A stretch of DNA of 64,000 bases from Trematomus loennbergii (lineage: Eukaryota > Chordata > Actinopteri > Perciformes > Nototheniidae): positions 22,687,434-22,751,433 of the forward strand of contig JAAOOA010000033.1 of assembly GCA_012861695.1 (NCBI GenBank). Reading direction: 5' to 3'. Shown piece after piece: positions 35,376 to 45,556 of this stretch; positions within the stretch are counted from its first letter, which is position 1, and each line of letters begins with the position of its first letter. Position numbers and translations under genes: made by a program. The notes beneath the pieces were generated by a model, which saw nothing but the letters and a program-made list of their open reading frames with translations, ran no database searches and was not told the DNA's origin.

Positions 35376-36069
35376 GTTATAGCCAGGGGTGCACATAACT
35401 GGTACGCATGCGCGGCAACAATCTGAAATGCGTACCGTCACAAAGCGCATTTGAGTTGGTCTCTGTGTGCACAGACAGGGCTGCTGTTAACGTCGGTCTG
35501 TACAACGGAATTGTGCAAACTGACATTGACATTCGCGATACAGAGGGCTTCATCAAATAACTTTGAGTGGAGCCAGAAGTTGGAGTACCAAACACTAGGC
35601 GCGTTCACACGAGTACTTTTCCCACAATAGTTCATCAGAACTACGATATATTTGCGTTCACACCAAAAAGCCCCAGGAACTAAAGTAGTTCAAATTAGTT
35701 CATCTGACCCGCTTTTCAGTCCCTGCTAGAGAGCAGGACTGTCGCGGGAGAAAATAGTTCATACGTCTGATTGGCTGTGCGGAATGCAAACAACGCCCCG
35801 TGAATCTCTAGAATCTTTTTTGAAGGCCGCCATTGTATTTGCTCGCATTAAGCTCAGCACAGCGCACCAACGAGTGGATTACTTTTGTGAAAGCAGTTAT
35901 TATGGCAACACTAAATAAATCATCGGAGCGGTGGAGTGATGAGGATGTGTCGGCGCTTCTGGCGATTTACTCGGACCGAAGCGCCGCATTCAGAAGCTTC
36001 TACTGAATGCAGTTTCCGTGGTTCAGCAAAGTTAGCAGACCTGGCAAAGTCATGTCGGGACGAAGGTAA

Positions 36070-36903
36070 ACTAAAATACATGCACTGCACTGTTTTAATC
36101 TGCACAATACTGGTCTCTGATGTACTTTTATTTGCTCAGTAGATCGAGCTAGCCATGCTAGAACTGGCTAACATAGGTCCAAGCTGGCTAACAACATCTA
36201 GCTAGCTAGCTATTCTCAGCCGTGCCCGCTATGAACACGTTTTGACTTGTGAATAAGTGTGCAATGTTCTGTAATTGCTTCACTAACTCATGGCACTAAT
36301 CGTGTGTTTCAGGCGAGGTGTTTCTCTCTGGATTGGAAACTAGTTAGCTTTTCCCTCCGTCCGGTATAAAACGATAATATAACGTTAGCAATTAGCATGC
36401 ATAATGCTACCTCTAACAATACATTGTAGTTGCTATAATTTCATCATTTGCAACATTCATTCTACATGTTAGTGGTAAAAGCTTAAACAGTTGATTACCT
36501 GCATGCCAAAGACTGATGTTCTAATATTTTGCACATTTAAGCAAAAATGTAATTTGAAATTCAATTGATATTTCCTTTTTTTTATTGATTGTTATAATTG
36601 TACTCAGCCATGTTATGTTAGATGTCAATCCACTTACACTGTAACTACTCTGGCCTTGAAAGAAGGCTACGCATCTAACTGATGTCCACTAATCCCTATA
36701 AAACAAAGTTCAAGCATACATTAAGCACAAAACAATAAATAAGGGCACTTTGATATTTATTTGATATTATTTGATCCTATCTTATCTTCTACTTTACACC
36801 TGCATTTTGTACACTGTCCCTGTCTGCACCATGTCCAATGTTGTCTCTGTTGACAATCTACTAGGCGATTAAACTGATCTTGTATCTTGCTTATTCTCCT
36901 TAG
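36070..36903. other. Intron of the Harbinger Myb-like gene
   Basis: AT-rich sequence between a GT donor and a pyrimidine-rich AG acceptor; no other feature seen. Confidence 0.5.
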
Positions 36904-36990
36904 GAAAGCGGGCACGGGATGACAGCTTCCTTGACACCATCATGGCGATGGACCGCCGTGCCATGGTCAGCAAGGAGAATGAGGACCTGC

Positions 36991-37423
36991 TGTTACGAAC
37001 TCAGACACTTAGGATGTAGGACCCAATTGCACGACCCGGGAGACAGAGGTAAAGTACTTGTAAGATACTTTATTTTCCAAATACAGCAATGAACAACAAA
37101 AAAGGTAACTATCAAATCTCTAACCGAGATGACAAAAATAGAGGAACAAAATGAAAGCGCTCACGTAGTGAGGAATCAAACTTTACAAGAGCACAAAGAG
37201 CATAGACCTGACCATAGCAAGAGACAATACGAACTGACAAAGAACACTTGGGAGACAGGGGAATATAAGCACAGGGTAACTAGACACAGGTGGGACCAAT
37301 CAGGGGCGGGGCTGACATTGATGAGCACAGGAGACACAGGTGAAAATAATCAGGAAGCCTGGAATGAGAGAAAGCAAACGTAAATAACATGCATCTCTCT
37401 AGCATTTCTGTCGGTGCACAACA
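36991..37423 (-). repeat. Gypsy-1 3' LTR
   Basis: TGTTACGA...CACAACA on the plus strand. An 84-codon open frame inside it is repeated exactly in the other LTR and is not a gene. Confidence 0.96.
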
Positions 37424-40386
37424 GTACCCCCCCCTCTAGGGCCAACTCCTGATGGCCCAGGCTGATTGTAAAAATCGTGGATAAGCGTCTTGTCTACGAT
37501 AAATGACGCAGCTACCCAGCTTCTAGCCTCAGGACCGTAACCCTTCCAGTCTACCAGGAATTGCTTCCCCCTCCCCCTATTACGGACCTCTAGTAGCTTA
37601 CGGACCTTGTAAACCTCACCCCCTTCAAAGAACTCGGGCGGTGGAGGGGGCTTGGAGGCGGGAACAAGTGTGCTCTCACACACCGGCTTGATTTTACTGA
37701 CGTGAAACGTCGGATGTACTCTCATAGTTCTGGGGAGTTGCAAGCGTACAGACACCGGGTTGATGACTCTGGACACCGGGAAAGGACCCACAAATCTCGG
37801 AGCCAGTTTCCTTGAGGCGACATGGAGTGGTAAGTCCTTAGTGGAAAGCCAAACATTTTGGCCTGGTCTGTAGGAGGGAGCGACCCTGCGATGGACGTCT
37901 GCAACAGCCTTCATCCGAGCTGAACTTCGGAGAAGAGCCTGGCGAGCACCAGCCCAAACTCGTCGACAACGTCTGATCATGGCATGAGCCGATGGAACCC
38001 TCACCTCTTCCTCGTTGTTAGGGAAAAATGGAGGCTGGAAACCATTGACACAATGGAATGGAGAGACACCTGTGGCTGCCGTAGGAAGAGTATTGTGGGC
38101 AAACTCGACCCATGTGAGGTGGTCACTCCAGGTAGTCTGGTTCCGGGAGACGAGACAACGTAGCGTAGTCTCTAGTTCCTGGTTCAGACGCTCCGACTGT
38201 CCATTTGACTGAGGATGATATCCTGATGACAAGCTGACGGTGGCACCTATGAGTCGACAAAACTCCTTCCAGAAAACGGAAATGAATTGTGGACCCCTGT
38301 CGGAAACAATGTCATCAGGGAATCCATGGATCCTGAATATGTGATTCATCATGACCTCTGCGGTGACTTTGGCAGAGGGAAGCTTGGTCAATGGGATGAA
38401 GTGAGCCATCTTTGAAAATCGATCCACCACTGTTAAGACCGTAGTCTTGCCTCTGGATGAAGGAAATCCTGTCACAAAATCCATTGAAATGTGTGACCAA
38501 GGACGTTGGGGAATCGGCAGGGGCTGGAGCAAGCCCATCTTGACTTGTGATGAGGTCTTATTACACGCACACACCGGACAAGCCGCTACGTACTCTGCCA
38601 CATCTTTCTTCATGGCTGGCCACCAGAAACGTTGTTGTATCCTGAACATTGTCCTTGTTACCCCCGGATGGCACGAAAGCACAGATGAGTGAGCCCAGTG
38701 GATGACCTTGGAGTGAAGAGCCTCAGGAACAAACAGCAGATTGTTGGGACACTCGCTAGGTGCTGGATTCTTGACATTCGCCTTTTTTACGTCCGACTCC
38801 ACTTGCCAGGAAAAGGCTCCGATCACACGGTTAAGTGGAAGGATGGTCTTGGGCTCTACCGCAAGTGGTTCTGGATCATAAAGACGAGACAAAGCATCGG
38901 GTTTTTGATTCTGAGACCCGGGACGAAAAGAGAGGGTGAAATTGAACCTACTAAAGAATAGTGTCCACCTGGCCTGACGGGAGTTGAGACGCTTAGCCTT
39001 TCTTATATATTCCAGATTCTTGTGATCTGTCCAGACTAAAAACGGCTGCTCTGCACCCTCTAACCAGTGTCTCCATTCCTCGAGGGCAGCTTTTACAGCT
39101 AACAGTTCCTTGTTCCCCACGTCGTAATTCCGCTCTGCCGTTGTCAGTTTCCGCGACAGGTAAGCACATGGATGCATCTTGTTGTCTTCTGCAGAACGTT
39201 GAGACAGTACTCCTCCAATTCCCTCATTGGAAGCATCAACCTCGACCATAAACTGGCGCTGGGGATCTGGAATGGTGAGTATGGGGGCTGATGTGAATCT
39301 CTCTCTGAGACGTTGGAAAGCGAAGTCCGCCTGGGGAGTCCACTTGAAAGGAACCTTAGGAGAAGTCAGAACATGTAGAGGGGCAGCAACAGAACTGAAA
39401 TTCCTAATAAACTTCCTATAGAAGTTAGCAAACCCTAGAAACTGTTGGACCTTCTTCCTGGAGTCTGGTGTAGGCCACTGGGATACTGCACTGATTTTAG
39501 CAGGATCCATTTGCATATGATTAGGTGAGATTATGTATCCTAAGAAGGATACCTCTTTTGTGTGGAACTCACACTTCTCTGCCTTGACATATAACTGATT
39601 CTCTAGCAGTTTCTGCAAAACCTGACGGACATGGTTAACATGAGACTTAGCGTCTGGGGAGAAAATCAGAATATCATCCAGATACACAAACACTGAAATA
39701 TTCAAAAATTCCCGTAAAACCTCATTCACAAGAGCTTGAAACACAGCCGGTGCATTGCATAGTCCAAAAGGCATTACTAGATACTCATAGTGACCACTCT
39801 GAGTGTTGAATCCTGTCTTCCACTCATCCCCTTTTCTTATTCTAACCAAGTGATATGCATTTCTTAAATCTAACTTGGTGAATATTTTGGCAGTTTGAAG
39901 TAGTTCAAAGGCAGATGTCATGAGTGGCAGAGGATAGCGGTTCTTCACCGTAATGTCATTTAGTGGACTGTAGTCTATGCAAGGTCTCAGAGACCCGTCT
40001 TTCTTTCCCACAAAGAAAAATCCCGCTCCGGCTGGAGAAGATGAAGGACGGATAATTCCTGATTTGAGTGAAGAGGAAATGTATTCGTCCATTGCTGCTC
40101 TCTCAGGTCTCGAAATCGAATAAAGTTTCCCCTTGGGAATGGGGGCTCCCGGTAAGAGATCAATGGGACAGTCAAAATCTCGGTGAGGAGGTAGCGACAT
40201 GGCTTTGGATTTGTTAAAGGCTTCCTTTAAATCATGGTAACAGGAAGGTACCTTCTGTAGATCAGGATAGTCGGGGTGATCTATAATGATTTTACGAGAG
40301 TCTGTTGGTGCATTAACAGGTTGTGAAAGTTTACACCCCCATACAATCCTCTCCCCATTCTTTAATTTTCCCTGAACGCCAGTCAA
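37399..40386 (-). CDS. pol: Gypsy-1 Pol: reverse transcriptase, RNase H, integrase, chromodomain
   Basis: Copies and integrates the element. From the N-terminus: RT with [13 protein letters not shown] block ([16 protein letters not shown]), [10 protein letters not shown] and catalytic YLDD (about residue 235). RNase H follows with [12 protein letters not shown], Glu in ELLAVK and WTDHKN. The integrase has an HHCC zinc finger (HPGVTRTMF ... CPVCAC) and the D,D,E triad ([24 protein letters not shown]). A C-terminal chromodomain ([31 protein letters not shown], about residues 925-970) places it among chromoviruses. The protease sits in a different frame upstream (40969-40331) because of one extra base in a G run at 40336-40340. 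The ATG at 40386 is just the first Met in this frame; the real product would be a Gag-Pol fusion. Confidence 0.93.
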   Translation of the reverse strand: MTGVQGKLKNGERIVWGCKLSQPVNAPTDSRKIIIDHPDYPDLQKVPSCYHDLKEAFNKSKAMSLPPHRDFDCPIDLLPGAPIPKGKLYSISRPERAAMDEYISSSLKSGIIRPSSSPAGAGFFFVGKKDGSLRPCIDYSPLNDITVKNRYPLPLMTSAFELLQTAKIFTKLDLRNAYHLVRIRKGDEWKTGFNTQSGHYEYLVMPFGLCNAPAVFQALVNEVLREFLNISVFVYLDDILIFSPDAKSHVNHVRQVLQKLLENQLYVKAEKCEFHTKEVSFLGYIISPNHMQMDPAKISAVSQWPTPDSRKKVQQFLGFANFYRKFIRNFSSVAAPLHVLTSPKVPFKWTPQADFAFQRLRERFTSAPILTIPDPQRQFMVEVDASNEGIGGVLSQRSAEDNKMHPCAYLSRKLTTAERNYDVGNKELLAVKAALEEWRHWLEGAEQPFLVWTDHKNLEYIRKAKRLNSRQARWTLFFSRFNFTLSFRPGSQNQKPDALSRLYDPEPLAVEPKTILPLNRVIGAFSWQVESDVKKANVKNPAPSECPNNLLFVPEALHSKVIHWAHSSVLSCHPGVTRTMFRIQQRFWWPAMKKDVAEYVAACPVCACNKTSSQVKMGLLQPLPIPQRPWSHISMDFVTGFPSSRGKTTVLTVVDRFSKMAHFIPLTKLPSAKVTAEVMMNHIFRIHGFPDDIVSDRGPQFISVFWKEFCRLIGATVSLSSGYHPQSNGQSERLNQELETTLRCLVSRNQTTWSDHLTWVEFAHNTLPTAATGVSPFHCVNGFQPPFFPNNEEEVRVPSAHAMIRRCRRVWAGARQALLRSSARMKAVADVHRRVAPSYRPGQNVWLSTKDLPLHVASRKLAPRFVGPFPVSRVINPVSVRLQLPRTMRVHPTFHVSKIKPVCESTLVPASKPPPPPEFFEGGEVYKVRKLLEVRNRGRGKQFLVDWKGYGPEARSWVAASFIVDKTLIHDFYNQPGPSGVGPRGGGTVVHRQKC
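37424..37440 (-). promoter_or_regulatory. Gypsy-1 polypurine tract
   Basis: The minus strand reads AGAGGGGGGGGGTAC directly before the 3' LTR: the primer for plus-strand DNA synthesis. Confidence 0.85.
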
Positions 40387-40969
40387 TGTGAGGATTGTGG
40401 ATCTTTAGCCATGGAAACCCCAATATAATCGGGTGCTGAGCCGACTCAAAAATATGGAATTGCATGCTCTCGGTATGGTCCTTATTCACAGTAATCTGAA
40501 TGGGCTCAGTGCAATGGGTAACTGTGAACAACAAGCGGCCGTCTAAGGCACTGGCATTAATAGGATGAGATAGCGGAACAGTCTTTATTTCTAGCTGATT
40601 TACTACGCCCCAGTCCATAAGACTTTCGTCAGCCCCTGAGTCTATTAACACACCCTGGTCAATGGTTTGATTGTTAATACAAATGTTTACCTGCGTAACA
40701 GGTCGAGGAGGAAAGTCTGCGGGAAACTTGCTCACCAGCGCCCTCCTTTTGACTGGTGAGCACGATCTTTTCCCGGGCATGAAGCGAGTTGATGATCCGA
40801 CTGGCCGCAGTAGAAACAACAACCCTCCCGTAGACGGCGCTGCCTCTCCTCCAGAGAAAGCCTGGTTCTTCCCAGCTGCATGGGTTCCCCGGAGCCATTC
40901 GGAAGTGTAATCCTCTGACGGTGTGGTAACATGGGCTGGACATCCTCGGCTGGCGGCGCGACCCACCAA
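40331..40969 (-). pseudogene. pol: Gypsy-1 protease region, frameshifted from RT
   Basis: The N-terminal part of Pol in the -1 frame relative to Gag. It enters this frame through a heptamer at 40768-40774 and holds an aspartic protease with the active site LIDSGADESLMD. The end of the protease is marked by [16 protein letters not shown]. The frame then runs into a stop at 40331, just past a G5 run at 40336-40340, while the RT frame is open on the other side. A single-base indel there explains the break. Residues before about 40780 in this frame are the untranslated shadow of Gag. Either a mutation of a recent copy or a homopolymer read error. Confidence 0.88.
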
Positions 40970-41811
40970 GATGCATTCTGGGAGCTGGGAATAACGTCTC
41001 GGTTGCGTCGACGCTCCCTCTCTCTTTCCCGAAGACGGTTATCGATCCGGATGGCCACGGCGATGAGAGATTCCAGATCCCGGGGTGTCTCCAGTGGAGC
41101 CAGCTGGTCTTTTATCGGTTCCGAAAGTCCCGTCATGAAGGCGTCACGAAGAGCCGGAACATTCCATCCGCTGTCCGCTGCTGCTGTGCGAAACTCGATG
41201 GCGTAATCAACCACCTGGCGGTTGAGCTGGCGTATATGAAAAAGTTTTCTGCTGGCCTCTGTAGCAGGCGATGAGTGGTCAAAAATACGACTCATAGTCT
41301 CTATGAAATCGGTCAATGAGTAACATAGTTCAGTTTCTCTTGACCATTCTGCAGTAGCCCAGGCTGCAGCTCTTCCCGTTAAATGAGACACAATAAACGC
41401 CACTTTACCATGGTCCGATGAAAAGGCTCCTGGGTTGTGTTGAAAATGCAGATCGCACTGTACCAAAAAGGCTCTGCAATTAGAAGAATCTCCGGAAAAT
41501 CTCTCCGGAAGAGCCAGCCGTAAAGGGGAAGAAACAGCCTGACTTGGGAAATCAGCTGGAGCATTGACAGGCAACCTCTCAGTTGTGGATGACGTCACCG
41601 GAGGAGCAGTCTGTTGGTGAGTGAAAAAATGATTCATTTGGACAGCCAGTTGTTGCATCTGTGTGGATAATGCTTCCTGAATCCCGGCCTGGCGTCCTCT
41701 TAGTTCTTGCATTTCCTGGTTGACTAGGCCCAGCTGTTCCTCGTGATGAAAGATCTTCACGCCCTGTGCTGACAGCGCTGCGTGAAGCGTTCTTGGGTCG
41801 GCTGGGTCCAT
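40732..41811 (-). CDS. gag: Gypsy-1 Gag
   Basis: Structural protein of 359 residues that packages the element RNA. The start ATG (41811) lies only 16 bases from the 5' LTR, because the primer site is so close. The N-terminal third is a Gln-rich coiled-coil-like segment. Then comes a retrotransposon Gag core (FSGDSSNCRAFLVQCDLHFQ, and FMTGLSEPIKDQLAPL, a region resembling the major homology part of sushi-type Gag). The CCHC zinc knuckle CFYCGQSDHQLASC is near residue 335. It ends 14 codons later at TGA. Pol follows in the -1 frame after a slippery heptamer overlapping the last codons. No defect is seen, so this Gag should be functional. Vertebrate RTL/MART genes derive from Gag proteins of this group. 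Confidence 0.94.
   Translation of the reverse strand: MDPADPRTLHAALSAQGVKIFHHEEQLGLVNQEMQELRGRQAGIQEALSTQMQQLAVQMNHFFTHQQTAPPVTSSTTERLPVNAPADFPSQAVSSPLRLALPERFSGDSSNCRAFLVQCDLHFQHNPGAFSSDHGKVAFIVSHLTGRAAAWATAEWSRETELCYSLTDFIETMSRIFDHSSPATEASRKLFHIRQLNRQVVDYAIEFRTAAADSGWNVPALRDAFMTGLSEPIKDQLAPLETPRDLESLIAVAIRIDNRLRERERERRRNRDVIPSSQNASWWVAPPAEDVQPMLPHRQRITLPNGSGEPMQLGRTRLSLEERQRRLREGCCFYCGQSDHQLASCPGKDRAHQSKGGRW
40768..40774 (-). promoter_or_regulatory. Gypsy-1 -1 ribosomal frameshift heptamer
   Basis: The minus strand reads GGGAAAA, with the first G as third base of a Gag codon (CCG GGA AAA), the X XXY YYZ register. It is directly after the zinc knuckle and before the Gag stop; the -1 frame leads into the protease. 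Confidence 0.8.
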
Positions 41812-41815
41812 AATG

Positions 41816-41827
41816 GTCAGTTCGTTC
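41816..41827 (-). promoter_or_regulatory. Gypsy-1 primer-binding site, self-priming type
   Basis: Immediately after the 5' LTR the minus strand reads GAACGAACTGAC. Ten of these bases (ACGAACTGAC) are complementary to the RNA copied from 42066-42075, about 25-30 bases downstream of a TATA-like box. I see no canonical TGG tRNA primer site. Confidence 0.7.
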
Positions 41828-42260
41828 TGTTACGAACTCAGACACTTAGGATGTAGGACCCAATTGCACGACCCGGGAGACAGAGGTAAAGTACTTGTAA
41901 GATACTTTATTTTCCAAATACAGCAATGAACAACAAAAAAGGTAACTATCAAATCTCTAACCGAGATGACAAAAATAGAGGAACAAAATGAAAGCGCTCA
42001 CGTAGTGAGGAATCAAACTTTACAAGAGCACAAAGAGCATAGACCTGACCATAGCAAGAGACAATACGAACTGACAAAGAACACTTGGGAGACAGGGGAA
42101 TATAAGCACAGGGTAACTAGACACAGGTGGGACCAATCAGGGGCGGGGCTGACATTGATGAGCACAGGAGACACAGGTGAAAATAATCAGGAAGCCTGGA
42201 ATGAGAGAAAGCAAACGTAAATAACATGCATCTCTCTAGCATTTCTGTCGGTGCACAACA
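41828..42260 (-). repeat. Gypsy-1 5' LTR
   Basis: TATA-like TTATAT on the minus strand at 42099-42104, probable RNA start near 42075, and AATAAA near 41910. It appears identical to the 3' LTR. Confidence 0.95.
42066..42104 (-). promoter_or_regulatory. Gypsy-1 core promoter and self-primer segment
   Basis: GCTTATATTC (TATA-like) is followed about 25-30 bases on by GTCAGTTCGT, the predicted first bases of the RNA, complementary to the primer site at 41816-41825. Confidence 0.65.
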
Positions 42261-42431
42261 CCTGCGTGCCAAGGAGATGCACGACGAACGGCTGCTGCAT
42301 TCACACAAGGCCCAGGAATCGAGGCCCACTGCTTCTGGCAGTGCTAAGCGAGCTGATTAAATCCAACAGGCCTTCAATAAAAAAATAAAGAAATACTTGT
42401 CGTCGTTGATAAACTGTACAATGACTTGTTG

Positions 42432-42560
42432 GGAGGCGTGTGGTGCAGTGGTCTGGTGCGTTGGTGTTCGGATCAGGGGAGCACAGGTTCAAACCCCACT
42501 GCAGTCAGCATGTCGTTGTGTCCCTGGGCAAGACACTTCACCCCAAATTGCCTACACCTG
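42432..42560 (+). mobile_element. tRNA-derived SINE
   Basis: A tRNA-like head with a pol III A box (TGGTGCAGTGG, 42441-42451) and B box (GGTTCAAACCC, 42486-42496) is followed by TGTCGTTGTGTCCCTGGGCA and AGACACTTCACCCC, a tail shared by many fish SINEs and L2-like LINEs. An (AT)n tract at 42591-42608 follows shortly after. Confidence 0.8.
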
Positions 42561-42609
42561 GGACAGTTAATTTTGTATTATTGTGATTATATATATATAT
42601 ATATATATG

Positions 42610-43640
42610 CCACTGTTATTAATACTGACACTTCACTTTGCACTAAGGTGTGTCTGCTGAGCCATACCTATTGTTATTATATATGTTTTGATACTACTGA
42701 CACTTTATTTGATATTGAAAATGTTAACTTCTATTTACATGCATACGACACACCTGGGACAGCGTGATGCTGTTATTGATATTGTCTTGAGTGTGCAATA
42801 AAAGAGAACCTACATGGCCATTAAACGGAGCCTGTATCTTACATTTTTCATTACATTTCATGTAACTAAGCTTGCTTATTTCTCTTCTGACACTTTATCT
42901 TTACAGTGACCTGTGTAGCATCCTATACATCACATGTAAGTGATTATTCTGATACCATCATGTTTCATCGGTTATAAACTGGCGAAGCTTTATTTATTGT
43001 GGCTTTCAAAAAGATAATTTCATTGTATTTCAAAATGGCGTCCAACACAAGCACTATTTATTCATAGAAAGATAAATGGTTAAGTTTGTTATTACCAGTG
43101 TTGTGAGTTCAATATTTTTAATTAATTATAGTAAGGGAACATCTTAGGAGTTAGTGTAGTGAGTTTCAGAGCAGTGTAATAATTATTTGACCTAAAACTA
43201 AATGTTTTTATGAACATGACATGGGGATTTGCTAACTTTTGATTTCCCCCATTTTACACGACACAAATGGAGGCCACTATGGGCCAAAACTAACACGTAG
43301 GTTTCTGTAGGGTTCATGGCAGACGGATGCAGTTGCTCTCAGGAGGATATATCATAAAGGTGTGTTAGCTGCTGAGCCTATTTAGTGTGCATACGACACA
43401 CCTGGCACAGTTTATTAATTTCACCCGTAGCTTAGCGCGTGCATGTCGTCGTCCAATCCTTTTGTCAATCCTTCTTAACCGCCTTCGCTTCCGAATCAGC
43501 ATTGCTAATGCATTTGACTGGTCGACGATCTGTATTTGTGTTTGCTTAAATAACTCAGACGAAGCTCATGTCTGAGGTCGGAAGGTAAACAGATGCCATT
43601 TACAGCAAGTGGGCGCGGGAGGTTTTTCTTCTTCTTTTCT
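42610..43640. other. Harbinger-element sequence without genes
   Basis: The direct repeat GCATACGACACACCTGGNACAG occurs at about 42740 and 43389. No ORF resembling a transposase was found. Confidence 0.5.
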
Positions 43641-43760
43641 CTCGTTTTTTTTGGCGGATTGCAACTTTAAGGTGCATACCGCCACCTACTGTACTCGCTG
43701 TGAAATTGTTTGCGGCCTGCCAGTAAACCCAAAGCAGAAGAAGAAGAAGTGACGTCAGCG
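43640..43760. repeat. Fragment of a short interspersed repeat
   Basis: TTTTTTTTGGCGGATTGCAA with CATACCGCCACCTACTGTAC and the closing AGAAGAAGAAGAAG, a combination common in fish genomes; class uncertain. Confidence 0.4.
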
Positions 43761-44200
43761 GTTCATTTGCCTAATCCACCCCCAGGAACTCATTTTGGTG
43801 TGAACGCGATCTGCTTTAGTTCATCAGAACTAAAAGAGCTCTCATGAACTATTGTGGGAAAAGTACTTGGTGTGAACGCGCCTACTGACTCCAGGTACTC
43901 ATCCGAGTACCTCACTGTTAAAGTTATGTGCACCCCTGGTTATAGCATTATTTCAAATGTTCCTCTAAGCAGGATAAACTATGTATCAATACTGTTTTCC
44001 AGAGTATTTATAAAAAAATAAAAAAGACAAAAACAATACCATATAGAAATGTTAACCACTGAAGTCCAGTCAAGTGTACTGTCATACTGGATATTTCATA
44101 GACCACAGCCATCGTTTCTGACCTGCTGAGAATGCTAAGAATGCATGGTGTAGCTCATCTGAAGGTTTTAGGGAGAGAAATAATACACAACAAAAAAAAA

Positions 44201-44343
44201 CTCCTGGCTAGCTCGCCAAATAATGTAACACTTCTATGTAAAAGGTTGCTTTCAATGAGGAGTAGAAGATAATAAAAAATAGAAGGAACAATATTAAATT
44301 AACATAGCCAGCATTTTATTAAACATTATACAACACTTTCAGC
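44201..44343 (-). repeat. Gypsy-3 terminal direct repeat, 3' copy
   Basis: Matches 57042-57184 over 143 bp with one difference seen (CCAGC against CCGGC). On the minus strand it contains AATAAA and ends with TGGCGAGCTAGCCAGGAG, which resembles a primer site. Confidence 0.85.
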
Positions 44344-44787
44344 AAACCCTCACCCACCCCAGTGAAACCCAATCTGCTATCAGAAACAAAACAAACAATA
44401 ATCGAACCCGGGTAGTCTGGAGATGCAATCCTTTATAATCCTTTTTCTGCTGGGGAAAGGAAAAAAACTGCAGCTCCAAAACTTTCTTCGGTTCTGTTAG
44501 TTCCTGGTTTTTTGTAGCATCAAAAAACACATCACAAACAATTCGAACACTGCATACACTCTCACACACACAGGGCCCACCGCCAGCTGCCACTCATTGA
44601 GCCTCATTAACAACCACTCTGGCCTGCTCTTCCTCTATCCCTCAAATGCAGACTCTGCTGCCCCAGCACTGCCCCAAGTGGGAGCTGCTGTTTATTACAG
44701 GTTGAAAAGCGTTATTTACTCACTGCATTATTTGAGTGGGTTACATTCTCCCCCCCTAAATATGCATGCATCCTTGCATGTTGCACC
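44344..44787 (-). other. Gypsy-3 3' untranslated region
   Basis: Between the Pol stop and the 3' terminal repeat; no ORF of note. Confidence 0.55.
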
Positions 44788-45465
44788 CTACACTGTCTCA
44801 GAAGTTAAAGGGGTTAACTGATATATATAGGGTACAGTGTCAAAGTTTAGGGAGAAAGCCTGATCCAACCCACTTAAGATAGAGTGCATAAGTGTCACCA
44901 GGGGTTTCCCTAAGGTTTGGTATGTTAGCCTATCAGGAGCTCTTCTTTCTCTGGAGGATCTTCTCAGTACCGTTTCCTCTTCAAGAGAAGGAACACTACT
45001 TTCTGGCTGTGCGTTTTCTTCCCCATTTTCCGTTTGTAGTCCACTTTCGGTTGTATTTGGGCTACATAACTCATTCAGGTTCACTGGAATGTGAGGGAGA
45101 CTTTCCTCAGTTCCTACAATCTGATGCTGAGGTGAGTGCTGAATTTGGATTTCTTCCCAGTTTTCCTCAACTTTAACTCCATTGGGTTGGAATGCTGGAA
45201 CTTCAGGATTGAGAGAAGACACATTAAAGCTCAAATCCACTTCCTGACTCTCAGAGACACATTGGTCTTCCATGTGAAAGTCTCTTCCAGCTGTTCCTTC
45301 AGTGTGAGGCTCTCCTCCAAATCCACTACTCTCTTGTGTGATCAGGCTACTTTGTTCCTTGTCCATCAGTGTGACTGCTGTCTTTTCCATCAGTGTGACT
45401 GCTGTCTCTTCCATCAGTGTGTCGTAGTGGGAGTAGTACTCAACTTCATCTTCCATGTGAGACAT
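44788..45465 (-). pseudogene. pol: Gypsy-3 Pol C-terminal tail
   Basis: An acidic, low-complexity C-terminal extension of Pol after the integrase, 225 codons in an open frame. It has three copies of an AVTLM(E/D)K-type unit near 45360-45425, then a Glu-rich stretch. A basic segment (LRRSSRERRAPDRLTYQTLG) recurs at the C-terminus of related fish Gypsy Pol proteins. The role of this tail is unknown. It lies one frame away from the integrase end at 45557, so the junction is frameshifted. A functional start at the Met at 45465 is unlikely. Confidence 0.65.
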
Positions 45466-45556
45466 TTCATCTTCACCTCAGCGAGAGCTTCAGGAACATC
45501 AGGAAGTGAAACTGTATTTGGTCTTGTCTGGTTTAGATTTTCGAGGGCATACCTGT

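Larger units (their letters stand above)
36991..42260 (-). mobile_element. Gypsy-1: Ty3/Gypsy chromovirus (Tf1/sushi group), young copy
   Basis: Two 433-bp LTRs (36991-37423 and 41828-42260) that look identical by eye enclose 4.4 kb coding Gag and a chromodomain-bearing Pol on the minus strand. The 5-bp duplication CCTGC flanks it (36986-36990 and 42261-42265). It splits the second exon of the Harbinger Myb-like gene. Identical LTRs mean a recent insertion. The only coding defect seen is one frameshift in pol. Confidence 0.96.
35902..42360 (+). pseudogene. Myb/SANT-like protein gene of the Harbinger element, split by a retrotransposon
   Basis: Harbinger elements encode a Myb-like protein that helps the transposase reach its DNA. 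The first exon starts at the ATG at 35902 (MATLNKSSERWSDEDVSALL, then AIYSD), the start of a Myb/SANT helix bundle. After a frame change, bases 36004-36068 give KLADLAKSCRDEG, ending in a GT donor at 36069. A second exon begins after the CTCCTTAG acceptor at 36903: KRARDDSFLDTIMAMDRRA, then VSKENEDL. The Gypsy element (36991-42260) interrupts this exon. Its coding sequence resumes after the 5-bp duplication (AKEMHDERLLHSHKAQE) and stops at 42358-42360. The frameshift in exon 1 and the insertion both inactivate it. Confidence 0.75.
35597..43883. mobile_element. PIF/Harbinger-like element, middle layer of the nest
   Basis: AGGCGCGTTCACACGAGTAC at the left, and GTGTGAACGCGCCT preceded by ATTGTGGGAAAAGTACTT at the right, are long imperfect TIRs of about 40 bp. 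They are flanked by ACT on both sides (35594-35596 and 43884-43886), a 3-bp duplication as in PIF/Harbinger. It encodes a Myb/SANT-like protein remnant, the accessory DNA-binding partner of Harbinger transposases. No transposase ORF is visible. A Gypsy element (36991-42260) and a SINE (42432-42560) interrupt it. Confidence 0.8.
35384..43938. mobile_element. hAT element, outer layer of a three-level nest
   Basis: CAGGGGTGCACATAAC at the left end and its exact inverse at the right (43923-43938) form 16-bp TIRs. An exact 8-bp duplication, GTTATAGC, flanks it (35376-35383 and 43939-43946). Only about 210 bp (left) and 55 bp (right) belong to this element; the rest is a Harbinger-like element and its own insertions. 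No transposase remains. Confidence 0.93.

Noticed and set aside
37129..37383. 84-codon ORF, repeated exactly at 41966-42220
   Set aside because: Both copies lie inside the Gypsy-1 LTRs; the exact repetition only reflects LTR identity.
37399..41811. Gypsy-1 as an endogenous retrovirus
   Set aside because: No envelope ORF lies between the chromodomain and the 3' LTR; the chromodomain Pol and self-priming site mark a chromovirus retrotransposon.
42432..42506. tRNA gene with A and B boxes
   Set aside because: It is followed by a SINE tail and lacks a convincing cloverleaf acceptor pairing, so it is the head of a tRNA-derived SINE.
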